Source: Limosilactobacillus gastricus DSM 16045
Lineage (GTDB): Bacteria > Bacillota > Bacilli > Lactobacillales > Lactobacillaceae
Direction: 5' to 3'
DNA length: 64,000 nt
Assembly (NCBI RefSeq): GCF_001434365.1
Contig: NZ_AZFN01000007.1
Span: 1-64,000 of the forward strand
In this document: in pieces, positions 44,470 through 53,885 of the stretch
How the letters are laid out: every line of letters starts with the position of its first letter
Numbering within the stretch: position 1 is the first letter of the stretch
Position numbers and translations under genes: made by a program
Notes under the pieces: model-generated
What the model was told of the DNA's origin: nothing
What the model saw: only the letters and a program-made list of their open reading frames with translations
The model's database searches: none

Positions 44470-45459
44470 ATGACCACAATCTTAATGACCAGTGTTCGTG
44501 ATGATGAAATGGCTGCAATCAACCAATATGCTGAACAACATAATATCACCATCAAAACCACCCCAAAATTAATTGAAGACGCCCTTGATCTGACCACTGA
44601 TATCGATGGTTTAGTGATCCAACAACGAGATCCCGTTCCCGACCATGTTTACCCCATCTTAAAGGAACACGGCTTAAAGCAACTAGCATCACGAACGGCC
44701 GGTTATGATATGGTGAATGTCCCCTTAGCTCATGAAAATGGGTTAATCGTTACCAATGTCCCGGCCTACTCCCCACGAAGCGTTGCCGAATTTGCTCTCA
44801 TGCAAATTTTTCGTTTATTACGGAACACCTATGCCTTTGACCACCGCGTTGCGCAAAATGACTTCCGCTGGGCTGGATTACAATCGCTCGAAATTCACTC
44901 AGCCACCATTGGAATCATCGGGGTTGGCCGTATTGGTGGAACCCTAGCCAAACTTTTAAAGGCCTTAGATGCCCGCGTCTTAGGCTATGATGTCAAACCC
45001 CGGAGTGACTTAGCGGGAATTGTTGAATATGTATCTAAAGATGAACTTCTTCAACAAAGTGACGTGGTTTCGTTACATGTAGATCTTAACCCAACTTCCG
45101 TTAATTTATTAACGGCATCAGATTTCCGATTAATGAAAGCTAGCGCCGGCCTCGTGAATGCTAGTCGGGGACCGGTCGTTAATACAAGTGATCTCATCAC
45201 GGCTTTAGAAGAACATACGATTAAAGCAGTCGCCTTAGATACGGTTGAAGGTGAAGGACCCGTCTTCAATGCTGACCTGCATCAAAAAGGAATTTCGGAT
45301 CTTCAAATTGCTAAACTCCACGCTTTAGATAATGTTATTTTGACTCCCCACGTTGCCTTCTTTACTAATATTGCTGTTCAAAACATGGTTGACTTCGCCC
45401 TTGATGATGTCCTGACTATTTTGAACGGTGGTCATTCTAGTCACGAAATTAAGCCATAA
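44470..45459 (+). CDS. D-2-hydroxyacid dehydrogenase, probable aromatic (phenyllactate-type)
   Basis: 329-residue NAD-dependent D-isomer dehydrogenase of the D-LDH/D-HicDH family. The nucleotide-binding motif GIIGVGRIGGTLAKLL (about residues 147-162), catalytic Arg in VNASRGPVVN, Glu in ALDTVEGEGP and His in TPHVAFFTNIAV are present. It reduces 2-oxo acids to D-2-hydroxy acids. Paired with the aminotransferase behind an aromatic leader, the likely substrates are phenylpyruvate, hydroxyphenylpyruvate or indolepyruvate, giving phenyllactate and relatives; D-lactate activity is possible. AAAGGAG precedes the ATG; the operon ends in a strong terminator. Confidence 0.88.
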   Translation: MTTILMTSVRDDEMAAINQYAEQHNITIKTTPKLIEDALDLTTDIDGLVIQQRDPVPDHVYPILKEHGLKQLASRTAGYDMVNVPLAHENGLIVTNVPAYSPRSVAEFALMQIFRLLRNTYAFDHRVAQNDFRWAGLQSLEIHSATIGIIGVGRIGGTLAKLLKALDARVLGYDVKPRSDLAGIVEYVSKDELLQQSDVVSLHVDLNPTSVNLLTASDFRLMKASAGLVNASRGPVVNTSDLITALEEHTIKAVALDTVEGEGPVFNADLHQKGISDLQIAKLHALDNVILTPHVAFFTNIAVQNMVDFALDDVLTILNGGHSSHEIKP

Positions 45460-45465
45460 ATTTAA

Positions 45466-45522
45466 AAATAGAGATAGTATGAGGTTCACTTCAAATGAAG
45501 CTCCTGCATACTATCTCTATTT
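45466..45522. terminator. Bidirectional terminator before rlmH
   Basis: Perfect 16-base stem AAATAGAGATAGTATG/CATACTATCTCTATTT, between the convergent dehydrogenase gene and rlmH. Confidence 0.9.
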
Positions 45523-46000
45523 ATTTATGGTAAGGCAACCCATTAATAATGGTATAGGCACGATAAACCTGCTCCGTTAATACCAATCGCATTAACTGGT
45601 GTGGTAAAGTGAACCGTCCAAAAGAAATGGTCGTATTAGCCCGTTGCATAACCGCTTGACTCAACCCCAATGAGCCACCAATCACAAAAGTTAGATCACT
45701 ATGCCCATAAGTGGTTAATTGATTAATCTCCTTAGCAAACTCCTCGGAAGATCGTTCTTGACCTTGAATCGCTAAAGCAAAAACGTATTCCCGGTCCTTA
45801 ATCTTATCTAGAATGCGAGCTCCTTCTTTTTCCATTACGCTCTGCATTTCGGCTGAACTTAATGATTCTGGGGCCTTCTCATCTGGAACTTCAATTATTT
45901 CAAATTTGGTATAGCGATTGAGGCGTTTGGCATACTCCGCGATACCTGCTTTAAAATACTTTTCTTTGAGCTTGCCTACTCCGATTATTTTGATCGTCAT
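45521..46000 (-). CDS. rlmH: 23S rRNA pseudouridine-1915 N3-methyltransferase RlmH
   Basis: SPOUT-class methyltransferase acting on the 70S ribosome. 159 residues, the normal length. Shows [24 protein letters not shown] at the N-terminus in part, the SAM-binding knot with [13 protein letters not shown] and the C-terminal [28 protein letters not shown] tail typical of the family. AAAGGAG lies before the ATG. Its position after the wal/htrA block is conserved in Firmicutes. Its upstream region carries the DnaA-box cluster. Confidence 0.96.
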   Translation of the reverse strand: MTIKIIGVGKLKEKYFKAGIAEYAKRLNRYTKFEIIEVPDEKAPESLSSAEMQSVMEKEGARILDKIKDREYVFALAIQGQERSSEEFAKEINQLTTYGHSDLTFVIGGSLGLSQAVMQRANTTISFGRFTLPHQLMRLVLTEQVYRAYTIINGLPYHK

Positions 46001-46024
46001 TTGTTTTCCTGCTCCTTTTTCTAC

Positions 46025-46297
46025 TTATCCACAAGTTTTCCACAACATATCCACACCGCTTTGTGGATAGTCTTTTGTGTTTAATGGTTTTCCACATAAG
46101 TTATCCACAATTTAGCTTTGCTATATCTCGCACTAATAAATCCTATTAAATCAACGTTTCTAGCGATTTTTAGTTTATTTAATCCACTTATCCACATTCA
46201 CATTTATAACCTGTGGATAAGTTATTAAGGATTAGTAAAGCCTATTATATCAGTCCTTGGTCCACCTGTGGATAACTCGTGGATATCTTTTTCCACA
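46025..46297. promoter_or_regulatory. DnaA-box cluster between rlmH and htrA
   Basis: Perfect TTATCCACA boxes at 46025-46033, 46101-46109 and 46188-46196, and perfect reverse boxes at 46212-46220 and 46267-46275. One-mismatch boxes lie at 46036, 46047, 46062 (reverse), 46088 and 46289. That gives about ten sites in 273 bases with an AT-rich stretch (46110-46180) between. The cluster also covers the likely rlmH promoter. Known DnaA clusters outside oriC act as titration or control sites; the role here is inference. Confidence 0.85.
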
Positions 46298-46342
46298 AAA
46301 AAGCTTGAAGTAGATTTACCCAAAATCTTTACTTCAAGCTTC
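46295..46342 (-). terminator. Terminator of the wal-htrA operon
   Basis: AAGCTTGAAGTA...TACTTCAAGCTT followed by T6 on the minus strand, just after the htrA stop. Confidence 0.88.
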
Positions 46343-46346
46343 ATGA

Positions 46347-47588
46347 TTAACTATTTGTACTGCTACTACTATTGCTAGCCTCTGACAAGGTAACAGTCGC
46401 CGTTTTTTCCTGACCATCATGATAGTAAGTAATTTTGACTCGATCGCCCACCTTATATTTATATAGGGCCGTCCGCAAATCACTAGCATCCGTCACCGTT
46501 GTTTTCCCAAATTTTGTGATGACATCATATTGACTGAGTCCGGCCTTAGCAGCCGCTCCATCATCGGTCACACTCATTACGACCACGCCGGAGGTTACGT
46601 TAGTTGGTAATTTCAACACTTCGGTCTGATCACTTTCCGTCACACTATCTAAATCAAGCATGCTAATTCCTAATGATGGTCGGGAAATGGAACCGTTCTT
46701 CACCAGTTGATTAATGACGCTTACCACTTCATTACTTGGAATGGCAAAGCCCATCCCTTCAACACTAGTTCCATCAATGCTGGATGATAACTTCATCGAA
46801 TTAATGCCAATCACTTGTCCCGCCATATTAATCAAGGGACCACCCGAATTTCCAGAATTAATTGCGGTATCAGTCTGGATCACCTTGGTTGCTACCGAAG
46901 CATCACTAGCTCGAATAGTCCGATTAACGGCGGAGACAATCCCCTTAGTTACTGAATTAGCGTACTCCGTTCCCATTGGCGAACCAATCGCGAGGACATC
47001 TTGTCCCGCTTGAACCTGCTTTGAATTTCCAAATTCAGCAACCGTCTTAACATGACTCGCACTAATCTTGAGAACTGCTAAATCTGTCGTTTCATCCGTC
47101 CCAACAATTTTGGCTGAAACCTTTCGACCAGACGCCAGAATAACACTAACGGCGCTCGCTCCCGAGACCACATGGTTATTAGTCACAATATAGGCCGTTC
47201 CCGCTGATTTTTTATAAATCACTCCCGATCCTTCAGCCGCCGTTTCTAAGCCTGAACTATTAGTGGATGAAGAACTAGATGCATAGCCAAAGTCACCCAT
47301 GTTACTGGTACTCGTACTTTGCTGATTAATAACACTGACCACGGCCCCTTTCACCTTGTTATATGCTTTGGTGGAGCTACTGGTTGCTACTTTACTATTA
47401 TGAACTTTAGCTCCCCCAGAAGATCCAAAGCCACTGGCCACCGTACTGACGATCGTCGGCCAAACACTGCTAATGGTTTTTTGAACGCCCCAAAAAATTC
47501 CGCCGCCGATTAAGCCCGCAACTATCCCAACAGTGGCCACTTTCATCCAGAATAATTGTCGATTGCGATCATGATTGGAATTTCGCAT
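46347..47588 (-). CDS. htrA: Membrane-anchored serine protease HtrA
   Basis: Surface quality-control protease, 413 residues. One N-terminal membrane helix (about residues 14-36) and a Ser/Thr-rich linker precede a trypsin-like domain with His in IVTNNHVVSGA, Asp in DETTDLAVLKI and Ser in TAINSGNSGGPLINM. One PDZ domain (about residues 305-395) follows, and the tail is Ser-rich. In lactobacilli it degrades misfolded exported proteins. GGAGG lies before the ATG. Last gene of the walR-walK-yycH-yycI-walJ-htrA block; the 74-base gap to walJ may hold its own promoter. Confidence 0.95.
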   Translation of the reverse strand: MRNSNHDRNRQLFWMKVATVGIVAGLIGGGIFWGVQKTISSVWPTIVSTVASGFGSSGGAKVHNSKVATSSSTKAYNKVKGAVVSVINQQSTSTSNMGDFGYASSSSSTNSSGLETAAEGSGVIYKKSAGTAYIVTNNHVVSGASAVSVILASGRKVSAKIVGTDETTDLAVLKISASHVKTVAEFGNSKQVQAGQDVLAIGSPMGTEYANSVTKGIVSAVNRTIRASDASVATKVIQTDTAINSGNSGGPLINMAGQVIGINSMKLSSSIDGTSVEGMGFAIPSNEVVSVINQLVKNGSISRPSLGISMLDLDSVTESDQTEVLKLPTNVTSGVVVMSVTDDGAAAKAGLSQYDVITKFGKTTVTDASDLRTALYKYKVGDRVKITYYHDGQEKTATVTLSEASNSSSSTNS

Positions 47589-47661
47589 TGATCATTTCCT
47601 CCGTACCCCATAGTTAATTTTTATTTTACCAGAGGATCTTGAAAAAGCTGTTCATATATCT

Positions 47662-48468
47662 TTACAAAATTGTTAAGCCCAAAGCCTGATCTGGTTCGGC
47701 ATCAATCAGTTTAAAATCATGATCTACCCCCAGGTCATGGGTTTCTAGCTCTTCAGCAACCGTTAGATGGGCTAACGATCGTAAGTTATTATGTTGACTC
47801 CGGTGTCCCAAAATCACTTCTTTGGTTCGATCACCAATTACTGAAATTAAGGCCGCCGCTCCCTCTTCATTGGACAAATGGCCTTCATCCCCTAAGATCC
47901 GCTGCTTTAATGACCAGGTATAAGGTCCATTCCGCAACATCTCCGTATCATGGTTACATTCCATTAAATAGGCATCCGCATTTTGAATGATGCCGACCAT
48001 CCGCTCTGAAACATATCCCGTATCAGTTAACAGACACAAGCTTTTATCATCGTGGTGAACCTGATAAAACTGGGGTTGAGCCGCATCGTGAGAAACTGCA
48101 AATGATTCCACCTGCAGATCACCAAAATCGATTACTTGCCCCGGTTGGACTTCAAAGCATTGATCACTTTTGACCTTGCCAATTTTGTTACTTATGGCAT
48201 CCCAGGTGCCTTGATTAGCATAGACATTCACCCCATACCGCCGTGCAAGTACCCCAACGCCTTGGATATGGTCGCTATGTTCATGCGTCACAAAAATCGC
48301 TTCAATATCCGTCATCGATCGACCAATGGCCTGTAACCGTTCTTCAATTTTCTTCCCGCTTAATCCAGCATCGATTAAAATACGGTGCTGACCGGTTTCA
48401 ATATAGGTTGAATTACCGGTGCTGCCGCTGGCTAAAATACTGTATTTTAATTCCTTTTCTAATGACAA
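47662..48468 (-). CDS. walJ: Metallo-beta-lactamase-fold protein WalJ (YycJ/VicX)
   Basis: 268-residue cytoplasmic metallohydrolase conserved at this place in Firmicutes. The zinc motif is THEHSDHIQGVGVLARRYG, with further ligands in ESFAVSHDAAQP, LLTDTGYVS, YLMECNHD and VILGHRSQHNN. YycJ of Bacillus has 5'-3' exonuclease activity in mismatch repair; VicX affects Wal signalling in streptococci. The start is TTG at 48468 with AGAGGTAA upstream. It lies 11 bases after yycI, inside the wal operon. Confidence 0.93.
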   Translation of the reverse strand: MSLEKELKYSILASGSTGNSTYIETGQHRILIDAGLSGKKIEERLQAIGRSMTDIEAIFVTHEHSDHIQGVGVLARRYGVNVYANQGTWDAISNKIGKVKSDQCFEVQPGQVIDFGDLQVESFAVSHDAAQPQFYQVHHDDKSLCLLTDTGYVSERMVGIIQNADAYLMECNHDTEMLRNGPYTWSLKQRILGDEGHLSNEEGAAALISVIGDRTKEVILGHRSQHNNLRSLAHLTVAEELETHDLGVDHDFKLIDAEPDQALGLTIL

Positions 48469-48479
48469 GCTGATTACCT

Positions 48480-49265
48480 CTAATCATTTGTTTGAATAAT
48501 CGTTCCCGTAATAGCGTTAACCCTTAAATAAGTGGTTTTATTATTAGATCGATCTCTTACTTTAGCTTCCCAAATTGGTGCATAAATATCCTGATTGTCT
48601 GATGAGCTAACTTTGGAAAAGCCATATTGAAGCCAAATAACCTTGGAATTACTTGGGATTTCATTATGCCGATACAATACCGCAATCGCTTGTTGCGAAC
48701 TAATTGCACTCACCTGTTGGCGAAGTACTTTGATCCCTTTTAAATAGGTTTGAGTATAACCGGTTAATTTTTGACCACTCACCCGAAATTGGATTCTTCC
48801 GGTGGCATCAAGAACCGGAATGTCATCAATCATCTGCGTATAAACTAAGCGACTTTTGGTTGAAAAATCTTGATTGACTTGGTAGCTCTGCCCGTGTGCA
48901 ATGCGAGAATTACTTCTTAACCAACTTTTAATTGTAGCTTTTTGATTAGCAATGGCAGTATTAAAGGTCGACGTAATTTGTGTTCCAGACCAATAGGCAC
49001 TTTGTCGCGACAGACTCGTTACCTCATCACCCAAATCAGTGGACGAATTAACACTTATATAATAGCCCCTAGGCTGATGATTGGATAACTTAGGTACCGT
49101 GATCGAATCCGTTTTCAATTCGCGAAGTAACATCGCTTGTTGGCTGACACTTTGTCCTGAGTTGGACTGGACCCGCCAAAATCCCCAAAAAAAGGAAATG
49201 ACGAGCACAATATCCAAAATGACAAAGGCAATCAAAAAGATGCCCTGAATTCGCCGGAAATTCAT
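48480..49265 (-). CDS. yycI: WalRK two-component regulatory protein YycI
   Basis: 261-residue single-pass membrane protein that with YycH controls WalK activity through membrane contacts. One N-terminal helix (about residues 8-30) precedes an extracellular domain with the YycI-type end LQYGFSKVSSSDNQDIYAPIWEAKV, split here for length, and TTYLRVNAITGTI. GGAGG lies before the ATG, which follows the yycH stop by three bases. Sequence conservation in this family is low; the assignment rests on context and the YycI/YycH topology. Confidence 0.9.
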   Translation of the reverse strand: MNFRRIQGIFLIAFVILDIVLVISFFWGFWRVQSNSGQSVSQQAMLLRELKTDSITVPKLSNHQPRGYYISVNSSTDLGDEVTSLSRQSAYWSGTQITSTFNTAIANQKATIKSWLRSNSRIAHGQSYQVNQDFSTKSRLVYTQMIDDIPVLDATGRIQFRVSGQKLTGYTQTYLKGIKVLRQQVSAISSQQAIAVLYRHNEIPSNSKVIWLQYGFSKVSSSDNQDIYAPIWEAKVRDRSNNKTTYLRVNAITGTIIQTND

Positions 49266-49268
49266 CGT

Positions 49269-50564
49269 CTATTCCTCCTTGAGTAAAGTCTGATATGGTA
49301 CCCAATTTCCATTGTAATAAACATAATAGGTGGGTTCCAAAGTTACCGTTTCAGTATCATCATTGTTCCACGTGTAACCAATCCGCATCCCCTTAACCTT
49401 TTTTAATTGGCCGCTTTCCTTCAAAGCGTTGGAAACCACGGCCGATGAAGGCATGGTAACTGTTGTTCCATCACTAGTTTGGGGAAGACCCAAATAATAA
49501 TTTGATAATTGGTAGCGTTCCATCCCATCATTATTGGACTTAATTAGGATGGTTCCATAATTTCGACTACTAAAAATCGGGAAGCCTTGGACAAAGCTGC
49601 GGTAAGTAACCGTTTGACCAGCTTGTGAAACCGTATCAAAGTAAATGCCCGTTAGATCAATACTCAGCTTTTTAAGGCGATTATAGAGATGACTTTCCAA
49701 ACTTTGCCGACCATATTTTTGATCTTTCCCTAAATAATTATCGTATTGGATACTACCAGTTTGACGGTTATAGGTCATCCGATGCGAATTACCATTCGTA
49801 TAAATGATTTGATTCCCATTTCTTTCTGTATCAATTGAATTGGAATTAGCAGTAGCTAATAAGGTCTGGGCTAAGTTATCAACATTATGTTGACTAACAT
49901 CATAAGAATAGGTGGGTAGCGTATATTCGTGCGGATAAGATAAAATTGGCGTACAGTTAACAATCTTATGATCAACATCCACCCGTCGACCACCTTTAAG
50001 GGACTGCTTAATTGCCTTTAAACTTAATTGATCAACCTTGACCCGATAGACTTTCTTACCCTGGTCCGCGAGCAGATATACTCGGCCACGATCATTTAAG
50101 GGCACCACCACATAATTAACCGTTGCTAACCGATCGGCATCTAGGGACTGATCAAAAACTTGATTAAACACCGTCATTGAAACGTGGTCGGGGAAGGAAA
50201 TTGTCACGGTGTTGGCCATTCGTAAATAATCCAAATATTTCCCATTATCACCATTCGCAACTCGATTCAGTCCACTCATTTTGGTTTTTGTTAGGGTTTG
50301 TTGAATCGTTAGCGCTGGGTTGCGCTTTTGATTATATAACAGCTGTTGACTCCCATCTTGTTTCGTCACGACTACCTGATTAGCTTGATAGACACTCCCA
50401 ATGGAAGTAAGTGAATCATTAGTCGAACTAGTACTATTACTTGCTGGAATTCGATTGGCTTGATAAGGATTAATCCAGACACTAATTGATAGGACCACAC
50501 TAATCACCACCGCAATGATTAGCCCGAGTGGCAGTAAATAATTAGTCTTCATCCACTTGATCAT
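49269..50564 (-). CDS. yycH: WalRK two-component regulatory protein YycH
   Basis: About 431-residue membrane protein with one N-terminal helix and a large extracellular part, which modulates WalK together with YycI. The start is uncertain: ATG at 50564 is nine bases after GAGGAG within the walK 3' end, while ATGs at 50573 and 50552 are alternatives; an earlier in-frame start at 50654 is far inside walK. The chosen start overlaps walK by 23 bases. The extracellular domain has scattered family features such as GTILIKSNNDGMERYQLSNY and a C-terminal TLEPTYYVYYNGNWVPY segment. Confidence 0.88.
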   Translation of the reverse strand: MIKWMKTNYLLPLGLIIAVVISVVLSISVWINPYQANRIPASNSTSSTNDSLTSIGSVYQANQVVVTKQDGSQQLLYNQKRNPALTIQQTLTKTKMSGLNRVANGDNGKYLDYLRMANTVTISFPDHVSMTVFNQVFDQSLDADRLATVNYVVVPLNDRGRVYLLADQGKKVYRVKVDQLSLKAIKQSLKGGRRVDVDHKIVNCTPILSYPHEYTLPTYSYDVSQHNVDNLAQTLLATANSNSIDTERNGNQIIYTNGNSHRMTYNRQTGSIQYDNYLGKDQKYGRQSLESHLYNRLKKLSIDLTGIYFDTVSQAGQTVTYRSFVQGFPIFSSRNYGTILIKSNNDGMERYQLSNYYLGLPQTSDGTTVTMPSSAVVSNALKESGQLKKVKGMRIGYTWNNDDTETVTLEPTYYVYYNGNWVPYQTLLKEE

Positions 50565-52410
50565 CCCAATCATCCTCCTCAAATGGTACGTATGGCAAAG
50601 CAATATAAAAGGTTGACCCTTTTCCTTCCGTACTGTTAACCCAAATTTGACCACCTAATAGGTTAATTACCTCTTTAGAAATCGCTAACCCTAAACCAGT
50701 TCCTCCTTGTTTACGAGAACGAGCTTTGTCAACTCGGAAGAATCGGTCAAAAACGTGTCGTAAATCTTTGCGCGGAATCCCCAAGCCTTGGTCAGCAATA
50801 CTCAATATGACATGATTATGGGTGTCAGTTAATCGAGCCGTGATCACCCCACCATCCGGTGAATATTTAACCGCGTTGTTCATGATATTATCGATTACCT
50901 GCGTGAACTTATCAGGATCAATTTCTACCCATAAACTCTTGTTAGTAATATGCCGGTCAATAGTATATTTCTTTTGATCGGAATCATCCGCCGTTTCATT
51001 TTTAATGATCATGTCAAAGCGGTTCAAAATATAGTTAAAAAGTTCCCCGATGTTAACGTATTCCAAATCTAACTTGGTGGTCCCTGAATCCATTCGCGAT
51101 AAACTTAACAGATCATTAATCATCCGGATCATCCGCTCGGTTTCATCTTCAACCACCTTTAGAAAGCGGGGACTCAATTCTGGATCATTGATAGCCCCAT
51201 CACTAAGCGCTTCCACATAACTTCGGACACTAGTTAAGGGGGTCCGTAATTCATGGGAAACGTTCGAGACGAATTGTTTACGTTCTTCTTCTTCTTGTAC
51301 TTGATCCGTAATATCGTGAAGAACACAAACCAGCCCACTTACGAATCCTGATTCTCGTTGGATTGGGGAGAAAGAAGCACTGATAATCGTATCGTCGGTT
51401 AACCCATCTAGAATCACTTCATTTTGGGCCTGCTCATTTTCTACTAGGTCACGAATACTGTAATTTTGACGAATATCTAAAACCCCCAGAATCGACTGAC
51501 CGATCACTTCTTTCTCATCATCAACCCCTAATAACTGCAATGCCATATTGTTGATGATGATTACATTTCCGCGCCGATCCGTTGCTAAAACCCCATCAGA
51601 CATGTGAGCCAGGACCCCATCGAGCCGGCGCCGTTCAGCATCCGTTGATTCTTGTGATTCTTCTACCCGAATGGACAGGTTGTTAATTGCCGCTGACAGC
51701 TGCCCCAGCTCATCATTGCCATTAACTTTAACGCGCCCTGAGAAATCCCCCCGCGCGATCCGTAAGGTTTGTTTCCGCATTTCTTCAATTGGTCGGGTAA
51801 TTTCCCGGGAAATGATAATGGATAAAATCAAACCAATGATGATGGTAATCACCGTGGCCGATAAATATATTAACGAGATACTGGTAACGGTACTGTATAC
51901 ACTCTCTAAGCTAGCTCGAATATATACAACCCCCACCACATTGTTTGTATCGCCACTCATTAAAGGAATCGTCGTGATATAATAGTGGGTCTTACTGTCG
52001 CTGTCATAAACCGTTTCGGAATGACTTCGATTATTCACCAGGGTATTCTTGACGATTTGGGTATTAGCTTTTTGACCAACAACACTTTGATCCCGATTGC
52101 TGGTCCCTCGAATAATCCCTTTAGCATCTACCACGCGGATTTCAGTAATACTATTATTCTCAACCTTTTGTAGGGTGGAGTTAATATTTCGATTAGCGGT
52201 CTTGGTATTCGTCTGGACTAACTCTTGAGTTAAAGAATTTTCAACGTATGAAGGTAACTCAATTTGTTGCTTAAAATTAGTTAAGTTTTCGTGTTCTAAT
52301 TGACGCACAAAAAGCGCCCCCACTATTTCTAATGTCAAAATCAACATTAGAACAAAGACAAGGGCGATTTTATATTGGATCGATTGATAAAATTTAATTT
52401 TACTGTTCAA
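50542..52410 (-). CDS. walK: Sensor histidine kinase WalK (VicK)
   Basis: Essential cell-wall-homeostasis sensor kinase, 622 residues. Two membrane helices (about 10-32 and 178-200) flank an extracellular Cache-like loop. Then come a HAMP domain (ITRPIEEMRKQTLRIARGDF), a PAS domain (about 260-370), the phosphoacceptor His in FVSNVSHELRTPLTSVRSY, and the ATPase domain with N box DNIMNNAVKYSP, DQGLGIPR and GGTGLGLAIS. The TTG start at 52410 has GGGAG upstream. The tail is very acidic (EEDDWDDQVDED). It lies 12 bases after walR. Confidence 0.97.
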   Translation of the reverse strand: MNSKIKFYQSIQYKIALVFVLMLILTLEIVGALFVRQLEHENLTNFKQQIELPSYVENSLTQELVQTNTKTANRNINSTLQKVENNSITEIRVVDAKGIIRGTSNRDQSVVGQKANTQIVKNTLVNNRSHSETVYDSDSKTHYYITTIPLMSGDTNNVVGVVYIRASLESVYSTVTSISLIYLSATVITIIIGLILSIIISREITRPIEEMRKQTLRIARGDFSGRVKVNGNDELGQLSAAINNLSIRVEESQESTDAERRRLDGVLAHMSDGVLATDRRGNVIIINNMALQLLGVDDEKEVIGQSILGVLDIRQNYSIRDLVENEQAQNEVILDGLTDDTIISASFSPIQRESGFVSGLVCVLHDITDQVQEEEERKQFVSNVSHELRTPLTSVRSYVEALSDGAINDPELSPRFLKVVEDETERMIRMINDLLSLSRMDSGTTKLDLEYVNIGELFNYILNRFDMIIKNETADDSDQKKYTIDRHITNKSLWVEIDPDKFTQVIDNIMNNAVKYSPDGGVITARLTDTHNHVILSIADQGLGIPRKDLRHVFDRFFRVDKARSRKQGGTGLGLAISKEVINLLGGQIWVNSTEGKGSTFYIALPYVPFEEDDWDDQVDED

Positions 52411-52422
52411 TCGTTTGACTCC

Positions 52423-53130
52423 CTAATTCTGATTAGGATTAGCTAAGAAGTAACCAACCCCCCGCCGGGTAATCAACCATTGCGGGTGGCTTGGATTATC
52501 TTCAATCTTTTCCCGAAGTCGCCGCACGGTCACGTCGACCGTTCGCACATCCCCAAAGTAATCATAACCCCATACTGTTTGCAACAAATTTTCCCGGTTA
52601 ATGACTTGGCCTTGGTGTTGAGCTAAATAATGCAGCAATTCAAATTCTCGGTGAGTTAAATTAATGTTTTCACCACGTTTCGTTACTGTGTAAGCATCTG
52701 GATGAATCGTTAAATCCCCAATTTGGATATCGGCTTCTCGTCCATCTTCCACCGCACTAGTCACAACTTCTTGACGTCTTAAATTAGCTTTAACCCGAGC
52801 AACTAGCTCTCGATTAGAGAACGGCTTGGTAACGTAATCATCTGCTCCTAATTCGAGCCCCAACACCTTATCAAGCTCAGAATCCTTAGCCGTGGCCATG
52901 ATAATAGGAGTGGTATATTTAGCCCGAACCTGCTTTGCCACTTCAAGGCCATCTACCTTTGGTAACATTAGATCTAAGACTAATAAGTCCGGTTTTTCTG
53001 ATTCGACTTTTTCTAAAGCTTCCTCGCCATCAAAGGCGACAACGACTTCATAACCTTCTTTTTCAAGATTAAATTTGATGATGTCTGAAATTGGTTTTTC
53101 ATCATCAACAACCAAAATTTTTTTAGACAT
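52423..53130 (-). CDS. walR: Response regulator WalR (VicR)
   Basis: OmpR-family transcription factor of the WalRK system, 235 residues, the normal length. The receiver domain has VVDDEKPIS, the phosphorylated Asp in [13 protein letters not shown] and Lys in [17 protein letters not shown]; the winged-helix domain includes [15 protein letters not shown] and [18 protein letters not shown]. The ATG at 53130 follows GGAGGGG; an earlier in-frame start at 53199 has no site. First gene of the wal operon, controlling autolysins and wall metabolism (known for the family). Confidence 0.97.
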   Translation of the reverse strand: MSKKILVVDDEKPISDIIKFNLEKEGYEVVVAFDGEEALEKVESEKPDLLVLDLMLPKVDGLEVAKQVRAKYTTPIIMATAKDSELDKVLGLELGADDYVTKPFSNRELVARVKANLRRQEVVTSAVEDGREADIQIGDLTIHPDAYTVTKRGENINLTHREFELLHYLAQHQGQVINRENLLQTVWGYDYFGDVRTVDVTVRRLREKIEDNPSHPQWLITRRGVGYFLANPNQN

Positions 53131-53310
53131 GCTTCCCCTCCGAAAATACATCTCTCGTTGGCACTTATGCGATAGGTCCATTATAGCATGAACAGCCAAG
53201 ACTGTTCATTTGGCAAAACCAAGGGGCGCTATTTTTTTTCAGTAATTTATTTATAATAATTGATAGTTATGAGATAATAATGTTGTACAAACATAACGGA
53301 GGTAGTGACC

Positions 53311-53631
53311 ATGAAGAAAATCTTCTTATCATTGGTGGGAACAATTGGGATTGCCCTCATCTTTTTTGCTAGTTTAATGAATCATACCGATTTATCGCTT
53401 AGTAATAACTATCGAGAACTTTTTGCTTTTCTTGGTTTTGTGATTCTGCTCATTGTACTTGCCTTTAGAGGTGCTTTTAAAAATCCCGCTAACTTTCATT
53501 TCTATCGATATTTTTGTTACACTTTTACAGCCGTAATCTTTGTTAATGCGCTGGTAAATGGGGTCTCATTGGGAGCTTATTTGATTTTTTGCATTTTAGT
53601 ATTTGGAAGTTTTTACTATCGAAAAGCCTAA
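53311..53631 (+). CDS. Small membrane protein of unknown function
   Basis: 106-residue protein, not recognised. Four hydrophobic segments are seen (about residues 3-20, 36-52, 68-82 and 85-98) and the tail is basic (YYRKA). GGAGG lies eight bases before the ATG at 53311; a GTG at 53305 is too close to it. It is transcribed alone in the plus direction between walR and the tRNA gene. A TATAAT-like GATAATAATG lies about 30 bases upstream of the ribosome site. Confidence 0.6.
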   Translation: MKKIFLSLVGTIGIALIFFASLMNHTDLSLSNNYRELFAFLGFVILLIVLAFRGAFKNPANFHFYRYFCYTFTAVIFVNALVNGVSLGAYLIFCILVFGSFYYRKA

Positions 53632-53772
53632 TTAAGTAGTACTCGTCTTAACAACATAAGCAAAGCAGATCGTGATCCGTTGATTCGGCAACTTTTTTTA
53701 AAAAGTTACTAAAAAGTATTGCCAAACTAAAGGGTACCTGATATTATAATTTATGTTGTCAAAGACGAGACA

Positions 53773-53846
53773 CGGGCAGTTAGCTCAGCTGGCAGAGCAC
53801 CGGACTCTTAATCCGGGTGTCCAGGGTTCGATCCCCTGACTGCCCA
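53773..53846 (+). tRNA. tRNA-Lys (anticodon CUU)
   Basis: Cloverleaf elements are complete: acceptor GGGCAGT/ACTGCCC with discriminator A, D-arm GCTC...GAGC, anticodon stem CCGGA/TCCGG with loop CTCTTAA giving anticodon CTT, and T-arm CAGGG-TTCGATC-CCCTG. CCA is not encoded. A promoter with TTGCCA and TATTAT lies upstream near 53725-53755, and a terminator follows at 53852-53879. Confidence 0.95.
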
Positions 53847-53851
53847 TTGTA

Positions 53852-53879
53852 ACCGATCACTTTAGGTGGTCGGTTTTTT
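53852..53879 (+). terminator. Terminator after tRNA-Lys
   Basis: ACCGATCAC-tttag-GTGGTCGGT with T6. Confidence 0.85.
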
Positions 53880-53885
53880 GTATAC

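Noticed and set aside
45483-45505. Repeat of GGTTCACTTCAA between the left edge and the loop of the terminator before rlmH
   Set aside because: Only about eleven shared bases at two places; likely chance.
46025-46297. Calling the DnaA-box cluster the chromosomal origin
   Set aside because: The recF-gyrB-gyrA order puts dnaA-dnaN and oriC beyond the right edge; a cluster between rlmH and htrA is better described as secondary until tested.
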